The position numbers and the translations under genes are program-made. The notes beneath the pieces were generated by a model that was given only the letters and a program-made list of their open reading frames with translations, searched no databases and was not told the DNA's origin. 12,901 nt of DNA, taken from positions 1 through 12,901 of the forward strand of contig CAKSXP010000028.1 of NCBI GenBank assembly GCA_934515035.1, in the 5' to 3' direction. The DNA is from an uncultured Oscillospiraceae bacterium (GTDB taxonomy: Bacteria > Bacillota > Clostridia > Oscillospirales > Oscillospiraceae). This document shows, in pieces, positions 6,535 through 12,901 of the stretch. How positions within the stretch are numbered: the stretch's first letter is position 1; the number at the start of each line of letters is the position of its first letter.

Positions 6535-7298
6535 CAAAAACGACCGGAAAACGCGCAAAGCGCGCCTTTATCCGCGCCTGTGCCGCGATACTTCTCGCGC
6601 TGGCTCTGCTTGCCGCGACGGGCTTTGCCATCGTTGACATGCTGCGCGGGCCGAAGGTCACGGCGGACGCCTCGGAGCTTTCGCCCGGAGACTATGTCAC
6701 AACGAACGTGGACATGATCCTCGGTTATTTTGCGGAGGAATACAACAGCCGGGACGAGGTCACGGCGCTCTATGCCGTCGTGCCTTACGGCGGTCGTTTC
6801 GCCGTTATCATCCTGCCGGAGCGCTATTTTGACTCGGCAGAAACGGTATACGACTCGACCTATGACTTCATAAACGGCCGCACGGCCTTTATAAACGACT
6901 ACATCCTCGTGACCGGAACGGCCGAGGAGCTGACGGACAAGACAGCGGCGATGTTCTATGACTGGTTCGGCCTGAACAAGGACTGGATGGCGGAGGCCGG
7001 GCTCGTGGACGCCGACGTTCAGGACTACGCCGACCATCTCTCCCTAATCGCGCTGCGCGCGGACATGACCGGGCGGCTGCCGTCCGTCTGGGCCTGGGTG
7101 CTTTCGGGCCTTGCGTGGGCGCTGTTCATGTATGCGGTGGCGGTATTCCTGCGCCTGACGCTGGGAAAATACGCGCCGGAGCCGGAGCCTGCCGCGAACG
7201 GCGCGGAAGAGCCGGAAACGGCGGCAGAAGAAGAAATATCCGGGTCCGCGGACGCCGCGGCCCCGTCGGAAACGGAGGATGACGGCAGTGAAGCTTGA
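6531..7298 (+). CDS. Two-TM membrane protein of unknown function, coupled to the ATPase gene
   Basis: I do not recognise this 255-residue protein. It has a basic N-terminus (TKTTGKRAKR), a first membrane segment at about 13-36, an extracytoplasmic domain of about 145 residues (40-184), a second membrane segment at about 186-208 and an acidic, alanine- and proline-rich cytoplasmic tail (212-255). The middle domain has ELSPGDYVTTNVDMILGYFA, ALYAVVPYGGRFAVIILPE and TYDFINGRTAFINDYILVTG. The last pattern looks like a small beta domain of the kind seen in unnamed Firmicutes membrane proteins. Its ATG overlaps the ATPase stop (ATGA), so translation is coupled, and its end overlaps the next gene. 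The context suggests an accessory of the membrane-associated YhaN-like ATPase, but this is guesswork. Confidence 0.8.
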   Translation: MTKTTGKRAKRAFIRACAAILLALALLAATGFAIVDMLRGPKVTADASELSPGDYVTTNVDMILGYFAEEYNSRDEVTALYAVVPYGGRFAVIILPERYFDSAETVYDSTYDFINGRTAFINDYILVTGTAEELTDKTAAMFYDWFGLNKDWMAEAGLVDADVQDYADHLSLIALRADMTGRLPSVWAWVLSGLAWALFMYAVAVFLRLTLGKYAPEPEPAANGAEEPETAAEEEISGSADAAAPSETEDDGSEA

Positions 7299-8406
7299 GA
7301 TGTGTTCGCCCTGTCTTTTCGGCCTTGAGGGGCCGCTGGCAAGCGAGCTTAGAAGAATGAAGATGGAGAACGTCCGCGCCGAAAACGGCCGGGTCTGCTT
7401 CTCCGGAACGGAGCGCGAGCTTGCAAAGGCAAACATCCGCCTGCGCTTCGGCGAGCGCGTGCTCATCGAGCTGGGCGCATTTCCCGCGCGGACCTTCGAC
7501 GAGCTGTTCGAGGGCGTCAAGGCGCTGCCCTGGGAGCGCTTCATCCCGCGCAACGGCGCGTTCCCCGTCAAGGGCCACTGCCTTGACAGCCGGCTGGAAA
7601 GCGTGCCGGCCTGCCAGAAGATAATCAAAAAGGCCGTCGTCGACAGGCTCTCGGAGTGGTATGACATAAACTGGTTCCGCGAGGACGGCGATATATATCA
7701 GATCCAGTTCTCCGTCATGAAGGACACGGCCTATCTGTATCTGGACACCAGCGGCGCGGGACTGCACAAACGCGGCTACCGCCCGGCGCATGTGGCCGCG
7801 CCCCTGCGCGAAACGCTCGCCTCCGCGATGGTCGATCTTGCCCGTTACCGCGGCAGAGGCGATTTCTGCGACCCGTTCTGCGGCAGCGGCACCATCGCCA
7901 TCGAGGCGGCGCTGGCCGCCAAGGGGCGCGCGCCGGGGCTGAACCGGTCGTTCTCCGCCGAGAAGTGGCGCTGCTTCGACCCCCGGATATGGCAGGAGGC
8001 GCGGGAAGAGGCCCGCGCGCGCGAGTTCAGCGGCGATTACAGGATATATGCATCCGACATCGACCCCGAGGCCGTTGAGATCGCAGAAAAGAACGCCCGG
8101 CGCGCGGGCGTTGACGACATCATCCGCTTCTCCGTTGCGGACGCGGCGAAATTCGACCGCGGCACGGACGAGGGCGTTATCGTCACAAATCCGCCCTACG
8201 GCGAGCGTCTGATGGAAAAGCAGTCCGCCGAGGCGCTGTATAAACAGTTCGGCGACGCGCTGCGCGCGCTCGGCAGCGGCGACGGCTGGAAAAAGTATAT
8301 CCTGTCCTCGCACACCGAGTTTGAGCGCGGCTTCGGCCGAACGGCGGACAAAAAACGCAAGCTCTATAACGGTATGATAAAATGTGAGCTTTATATGTAC
8401 TTTTAA
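7288..8406 (+). CDS. ypsC: THUMP-domain class I SAM-dependent rRNA methyltransferase (YpsC/RlmL family)
   Basis: A 372-residue guanine-N2 RNA methyltransferase, related to the RlmL half of E. coli RlmKL (m2G2445 of 23S rRNA) and to B. subtilis YpsC. The N-terminal part (SPCLFGLEGPLASELRRM) and the THUMP domain (about 60-155, with FPVKGHCLDSRLESVPACQK) bind RNA. The Rossmann part has the family marker LHKRGYRP (159-166), SAM-binding motif I DPFCGSGTIAIEA (195-207), acidic motif SDIDPEAVEIA (256-266) and catalytic TNPPYGERL (300-308). Start: GGAGG (7274-7278) abuts ATG 7279 but lies 9 nt before GTG 7288, so GTG is preferred. The gene overlaps the preceding one by 11 nt and ends the operon. Length and motifs are normal. 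The exact target base is inferred from the family. Confidence 0.9.
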   Translation: MKLEMCSPCLFGLEGPLASELRRMKMENVRAENGRVCFSGTERELAKANIRLRFGERVLIELGAFPARTFDELFEGVKALPWERFIPRNGAFPVKGHCLDSRLESVPACQKIIKKAVVDRLSEWYDINWFREDGDIYQIQFSVMKDTAYLYLDTSGAGLHKRGYRPAHVAAPLRETLASAMVDLARYRGRGDFCDPFCGSGTIAIEAALAAKGRAPGLNRSFSAEKWRCFDPRIWQEAREEARAREFSGDYRIYASDIDPEAVEIAEKNARRAGVDDIIRFSVADAAKFDRGTDEGVIVTNPPYGERLMEKQSAEALYKQFGDALRALGSGDGWKKYILSSHTEFERGFGRTADKKRKLYNGMIKCELYMYF

Positions 8407-8410
8407 AATA

Positions 8411-8638
8411 TTTTTACCTTTTTGCTTCTGTTTTGGCTTTTAGCTCAACCAAGTCTTGTTTCCTTCGGAGAGGCGCTTTTCTTGCTCACTTTTTCTTTTT
8501 ATCTTTAATCTGGATAGCATCCAGCGTGCGTCTGCTCCGCAGGGGGTGACTTTTCTTGCTCGTGCAAGAAAAGTCACCAAAAGAACACGCCAAAAGGGGA
8601 CTCTTGCCAGCCGTCCCCTTTTGGATTTCCCCTCCTAA
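8411..8638. repeat. Left outer arm (A) of the nested palindrome, with hairpins
   Basis: It begins with TTTTTACC...GCTTCTGTTTTGGC and contains TTCCTTCGGAGAGG, then a 15-bp stem with a TCGT loop (8545-8578), then CCAAAAGGGGAC pairing with GTCCCCTTTTGG across an 11-nt loop (8590-8624), then GGATTTCCCCTCCTAAG. Relative to A' it carries about 60 extra nt (around 8486-8545), including a CTGGAT-AGC-ATCCAG hairpin (8510-8524). It starts 4 nt after the methyltransferase stop, so its hairpins may also end that operon's transcript, although no proper T tract follows them. Confidence 0.75.
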
Positions 8639-8773
8639 GGAATGGCCGGATACCGTTTGGAATTGGAACAGCTATTTCCAAAGTAACAGGGCGCTTGCGA
8701 ATCGTTACCTTTAATCAACCGCGCTGCTATCGCTACGCGCGGTGTACATAGCTTTAATTTTTGTACCAGCCCA

Positions 8774-8931
8774 AAGCCTCCCTTGTGTAAAGGGAGGTGG
8801 CACGGCGCAAGCCGTGACGGAGGGATTGTAAGCTGAAAAGTTTGATTTTTGCCGAAAAATCAGGCGAATATCGAACATTGTCAATCCCTCAGTCAGCTTC
8901 GCTGACAGCTCCCTTTACACAAGGGAGCCTT
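8774..8931. repeat. Central MITE-like palindromic element (C-C')
   Basis: Ends are AAGCCTCCCTTGTGTAAAG and, inverted, AAGGCTCCCTTGTGTAAAG, followed inward by stems CACGGC-GCAA-GCCGTG (left) and GTCAGC-TTC-GCTGAC (right), and by GAGGGATTG in both arms. The centre has a GATTTTT-GCCG-AAAAATC hairpin (8844-8861). From general knowledge, sequences of this form are dispersed in many copies in Oscillospiraceae and related gut Clostridia genomes. The stem bases differ between arms while pairing is kept, showing that the hairpins rather than the exact bases are conserved. Confidence 0.75.
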
Positions 8932-9091
8932 AATTAGTCTCTCGTCTGAGAAAAAAGCGCCAACCATTGCACAACGAATCATCCTCCGCGCGTGGCGTGA
9001 GCAGCGCGGTTGATTGGACGTAGAGAATAGCAATCACTTATCAGGTCCGTGTCTTAGAAACGTTGATTTCAAGCGGTAACAGGCTGTTTCT

Positions 9092-9246
9092 TAGGAGGGG
9101 AAATCCAAAAGGGGACGGCTCACAAGAGTCCCCTTTTGGTGTGCTTCTTTTGGGTACTTTTCTTGCACAAGCAAGAAAAGTACCTCTCCGAAGGAAAACC
9201 AGTTTGGCAAAGCAAAAAGCAAAAACAGAAGTAAAAGATAAAAAAA
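9092..9246. repeat. Right outer arm (A') of the nested palindrome, with hairpins
   Basis: An inverted copy of the left arm: GGAGGGGAAATCC, CCAAAAGGGGAC / GTCCCCTTTTGG (9105-9139, 11-nt loop), a 14-bp stem with loop ACAA (9153-9184), CCTCTCCGAAGGAA and GCAAAAACAGAAG. It ends about 46 nt before the lipid kinase start, so promoter sequences for that gene must lie within or just after it. I find no convincing -35/-10 pair there. Confidence 0.75.
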
Positions 9247-9292
9247 TCAAAAGAAAGAGAAATAATGATATAAGAAGAGAGGATAAAGAACC

Positions 9293-10273
9293 GTGAAGCA
9301 TCTTTTCATCGTGAACCCGGTCGCCGGAGGCAGGGACAGGACCCAGGAGATCACAAGCAAGGTCGCTCTGGCGTTTTCCGGACGCGAGGACGATTTCGAG
9401 GTCTATGTCACCGCCTTCCCCCTTGACGCAACAGAGAAAATCAGGCGCGAATCCCAGACCGGCGAAACGCTTCGCGTTTATGCCTGCGGCGGCGACGGAA
9501 CTCTCAACGAGTGCGTCAACGGCGCGGCAGGCTTTCCCAACACCGCCGTTACCCATTTCCCCTACGGCACCGGCAACGATTTCATCAAAGCCTTCGGAAG
9601 CGAAAGCTCGCGCTTCTTTGACCTTTCCGAGCTCATAAACGGCGAGGTCCGGCCCATCGACCTCATCTCCTGCAACGGCAGGCTGAGCGTCAACATCTGC
9701 TCCGTCGGCATCGACGCGCGCATCGGCACCTCCGTCCATAAATACAGCCAGCTGCCCGTCATCGGCGGAAAGGGCGGATACATCGTCTCCACCGTCGTAA
9801 ACCTCGTCAAGGGCATCACCCAGCCCATGCATGTGCGCTGCGCAAACCGCGAGTTTGACGGCGAGCAGACGCTTGTCTGCGCCTGCAACGGCACCTGCTA
9901 CGGCGGCTCGTTCAACCCCGTCCCCTCCGCCAGAGTCGACGACGGACTGATCGACTTCCTTATCGTGAAGGCGGTCTCCCGCCTTACCTTCGCCCGCGTT
10001 GTCGGCAGCTACGCCAAGGGACAGTTCCGCAAGCATCCGGAATACATAACCCACCTCCGCGCAACGGAAATGGAGATCGAAAGCAGCGGGGAAATGGTCG
10101 TCAACATCGACGGCGAGGCCATTTATGCAGACAAAGTCCGCTTTGAGCTCATCCCCGGCGGCGTCAACTTTATTTTTCCCGCCAATATGGAATATTTTAA
10201 AAACGAAATCGAGAAAACCAAAGCAAAACAGAAAAATTGGGAGGTTTCAATTGGTGGAGGCCGCTTAAATTGA
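9293..10273 (+). CDS. Diacylglycerol/lipid kinase family protein (YegS/BmrU type)
   Basis: The 326-residue product starts KHLFIVNPVAGGRDR, the typical first strand and loop of the DAGK catalytic fold. The nucleotide-binding motif GGDGTLNECVNG is at 66-77 and FPYGTGNDFIKAFG at 89-102. The C-terminal beta domain has SVGIDARIG, GSFNPVPSARVDDGLIDFLIV and MVVNIDGEAI, all standard for the family. It phosphorylates diacylglycerol or a related lipid with ATP at the inner face of the membrane, recycling lipid turnover products; the true substrate is unknown. The start is GTG at 9293, with AGAGGA about 10 nt upstream; no in-frame ATG precedes the conserved strand. The tail (about 300-326) is lysine-rich and outside the conserved domain. 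It stands alone between the repeat region and the groES promoter. Confidence 0.9.
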   Translation: MKHLFIVNPVAGGRDRTQEITSKVALAFSGREDDFEVYVTAFPLDATEKIRRESQTGETLRVYACGGDGTLNECVNGAAGFPNTAVTHFPYGTGNDFIKAFGSESSRFFDLSELINGEVRPIDLISCNGRLSVNICSVGIDARIGTSVHKYSQLPVIGGKGGYIVSTVVNLVKGITQPMHVRCANREFDGEQTLVCACNGTCYGGSFNPVPSARVDDGLIDFLIVKAVSRLTFARVVGSYAKGQFRKHPEYITHLRATEMEIESSGEMVVNIDGEAIYADKVRFELIPGGVNFIFPANMEYFKNEIEKTKAKQKNWEVSIGGGRLN

Positions 10274-10278
10274 ATTAA

Positions 10279-10320
10279 TCCCGGTTTTTACGGGAATAAT
10301 CCTTTATTATCCCAATTTTA
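10279..10320 (+). terminator. Weak hairpin region after the lipid kinase gene
   Basis: Two overlapping stems can form: TCCCG (10279-10283) with CGGGA (10291-10295), or GGGAATAAT (10292-10300) with ATTATCCC (10306-10313, one bulge), the latter followed by AATTTTA. They are mutually exclusive. The second could act as a weak intrinsic terminator, but the T tract is poor. Confidence 0.35.
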
Positions 10321-10324
10321 CAGC

Positions 10325-10353
10325 TTGCACATTGGGGGATCATCGACTATTAT
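10325..10353 (+). promoter_or_regulatory. Sigma-A promoter of groES-groEL
   Basis: TTGCAC (10325-10330) and TATTAT (10348-10353) are 17 nt apart. The predicted start, near 10360, places the CIRCE operator at the very beginning of the transcript, the usual arrangement for HrcA-controlled chaperonin operons. Confidence 0.75.
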
Positions 10354-10363
10354 TATAGACGGG

Positions 10364-10390
10364 TTAGCACTCATGGCTAAAGAGTGCTAA
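10364..10390 (+). promoter_or_regulatory. CIRCE operator (HrcA binding site)
   Basis: TTAGCACTC, nine bases, GAGTGCTAA: a perfect match to the CIRCE consensus. HrcA repressor binds it at normal temperature and loses activity on heat or misfolding stress, when GroEL is titrated away. It therefore places groES-groEL under HrcA autoregulation; hrcA itself is not in the window. Confidence 0.97.
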
Positions 10391-10431
10391 TTCAGCTGAA
10401 ATTGTAATAATTTTTTAGGAGGCAATATATA

Positions 10432-10716
10432 ATGAACCTTAGACCTTTGGCAGACCGCGTGGTCCTCAAGCAGATCCAGGCCGAAGAGAAAACGAAGGGC
10501 GGCATCATCCTTTCTTCCGCCGCTCAGGAAAAGCCCGAAGTATATGAAGTGGTCGTTGTCGGCCCCGGCGGATTCGTCGATGGCAACGAGGTCGAGATGG
10601 AAGTCGTTGCCGGCGATAAGGTCATCACCGGAAAGTACAGCGGCACCAGCGTCAAGATAGACGGCGAGGAGTATATGATCGTTCGCCAGAGCGACATCCT
10701 TGCGATAGTCGAGTAA
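10432..10716 (+). CDS. groS: Co-chaperonin GroES (Hsp10)
   Basis: At 94 residues it has the normal GroES length. MNLRPLADRVVLKQIQAEEKTKGGIILSSAAQEKP includes the mobile loop (about residues 17-35) with the GGIIL motif that docks onto GroEL. It continues with VVVVGPGGFVDGNEVEMEV, GDKVITGKYSGTSVKIDGEEY and ends with the typical ILAIVE. It forms the heptameric lid of the GroEL cage in the cytoplasm. AGGAGG at 10417-10422 lies 9 nt before the ATG. The CIRCE element is 41 nt upstream, and groEL follows after 19 nt. Confidence 0.98.
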   Translation: MNLRPLADRVVLKQIQAEEKTKGGIILSSAAQEKPEVYEVVVVGPGGFVDGNEVEMEVVAGDKVITGKYSGTSVKIDGEEYMIVRQSDILAIVE

Positions 10717-10723
10717 GTTTTAG

Positions 10724-12361
<1,638 letters not shown>

Positions 12362-12398
12362 TAGATACCGTCAGATATCTCCGTTTTTTAACGACCTC

Positions 12399-12434
12399 AC
12401 CGGCGTCTGCCCAAAAAGCAGACGCCGGTTTTTT
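12399..12434 (+). terminator. Intrinsic terminator of groES-groEL
   Basis: A perfect 12-bp stem (ACCGGCGTCTGC pairing with GCAGACGCCGGT) with a 7-nt loop is followed by TTTTT. It lies 37 nt beyond the groEL stop. The T tract overlaps the stop codon of the converging gene (12433-12435). Confidence 0.92.
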
Positions 12435-12901
12435 ATAAGAAAAAGAGACGGAAAACCGTCTCCCGCTTCGTCAGCTCTGCAAGATCATAAACCGTTTTGT
12501 GCTGCTTTTTTGCCAGCTCCGCAAACTGCGCAGCGCCGCCCCAGGAATGTGTGACATATGTGATGACATATTCGGACCGGCTAAGCATCCATTTGTTGCG
12601 CCAGGATATCGAAAAACGCCGCGGAACATTCTCGATCTCTTCGGGAAATATGGTATCCGAAAAGTCAGTGTTGTCAAAAGGGTCCTTCTCTTTCGGCATA
12701 TAGGCCAGTACAACGGCATATTCGATCTGCGGATACTTCGCTCTTAATTCCCGCAGAGCAGACCTCGCGAGGGCATCGAAGCGGCCGTGATTACCAACAT
12801 AAAACATGGTGACAGAGTTATTCCGAATAAGACTTTCGATCGTTGACCGCAGCAGCGGCGCAATGGAGCCGGGGCAGTCACCATGCCCAAAGAACGTGCA
12901 T
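12433..12901 (-). CDS. SLOG/YpsA-like (DUF1273-like) protein, 5' end missing
   Basis: The minus-strand frame is open from the right edge to TAA at 12433-12435, giving at least 155 residues; the start lies outside. It reads CTFFGHGDCPGSI, then FYVGNHGRFDALARSALREL, AVVLAYMPKE, RFSISWRNKWMLSRSEYVI and YVTHSWGGAAQFAELAKK. The early GH-D motif, the alternating hydrophobic strands of a Rossmann-like fold and the glycine-rich THSWGGA near the end resemble SLOG-superfamily proteins (YpsA/YoqJ group), which are thought to bind nucleotides or nucleotide-derived ligands. The ATG at 12807 is internal, since the upstream residues belong to the same domain. Its stop lies in the groEL terminator T tract, so the two genes converge with almost no space. 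The exact function is unknown. Confidence 0.65.
   Translation of the reverse strand, partial: CTFFGHGDCPGSIAPLLRSTIESLIRNNSVTMFYVGNHGRFDALARSALRELRAKYPQIEYAVVLAYMPKEKDPFDNTDFSDTIFPEEIENVPRRFSISWRNKWMLSRSEYVITYVTHSWGGAAQFAELAKKQHKTVYDLAELTKRETVFRLFFL

Larger units (their letters stand above)
8411..9246. repeat. Large mirror-symmetric nested inverted repeat (A-B-C-C'-B'-A')
   Basis: This gene-free stretch reads nearly the same on both strands. Arm A (8411-8638) returns inverted as A' (9092-9246). Box B has a 16-bp exact match (8713-8728 against 9000-9015) and a C element (8774 onward) returns inverted up to 8931. Spacings are similar on the two sides: A to B 74 nt and B' to A' 76 nt; B to C 30 nt and C' to B' 54 nt. 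Every box also contains its own hairpin. Likely explanations are nested insertions of short palindromic (MITE- or REP-like) elements or one element built of facing copies. No transposase or credible protein-coding frame is present; frames crossing it are by-products of the repeats. Confidence 0.8.

Noticed and set aside
8456..8638. 60-codon plus-strand frame and the similar frame at 9063-9296
   Set aside because: Both lie in the arms of the inverted repeat and encode related peptides only because the repeats are related; no ribosome site and no recognisable domain.
8754..8935. TTAATT copies on both sides of the central palindrome as a target-site duplication
   Set aside because: The left copy is 14 nt away from the element end and the sequence is itself palindromic and AT-rich, so it is weak evidence.
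8411..9246. CRISPR array or tRNA/ncRNA cluster in the repeat region
   Set aside because: Repeats are inverted and of mixed length, not regularly spaced direct repeats, and no tRNA cloverleaf or known riboswitch motif is visible.

Overview
The window looks like a chromosomal segment from a GC-rich Gram-positive anaerobe of the Clostridia, probably Oscillospiraceae-like. Pointers are the purine-rich AGGAGG ribosome binding sites, a perfect CIRCE operator in front of groES-groEL, a ymdB / yhaO / yhaN-type gene set and a YpsC-type rRNA methylase. Also typical are dispersed palindromic repeats ending in 'GAGGGATTG'. The genus assignment is inference; no rRNA is present.

Layout. (1) Positions 1-359 hold the 3' end of an aspartokinase gene. 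(2) Positions 381-2083 carry a minus-strand pair: a secreted papain-like cysteine peptidase precursor (893-2083) and a small membrane-anchored protein (441-878). The pair ends at a strong hairpin with a minus-strand T tract. An 11-codon reading frame with a near-ideal Shine-Dalgarno sequence precedes the peptidase. (3) Positions 2231-2524 hold what looks like a decayed minus-strand reading frame and a 15-bp palindrome. The block from about 893 to 2540 is clearly more AT-rich than its surroundings and may be acquired DNA. (4) Positions 2704-8406 form a tightly packed plus-strand operon: ymdB phosphodiesterase, a YhaO/SbcD-like nuclease, a YhaN/SbcC-like ATPase with a hydrophobic hairpin in its coiled coil, an unidentified two-TM protein, and a THUMP-domain rRNA methyltransferase. 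(5) Positions 8411-9246 contain no gene but an 830-bp mirror-symmetric nest of inverted repeats (A-B-C-C'-B'-A') made of many hairpins. (6) Positions 9293-10273 encode a YegS/BmrU-type lipid kinase. (7) Positions 10325-12434 carry the heat-shock groES-groEL operon with promoter, CIRCE operator and terminator. (8) A converging, truncated gene at the right edge encodes a SLOG/YpsA-like protein.

Most of the window is ordinary housekeeping. The parts worth a second look are the peptidase operon with its mini-ORF and coupled membrane protein, the nested palindrome, and the ATPase plus membrane-protein pair. None of these amounts to proof of a new system from sequence alone.
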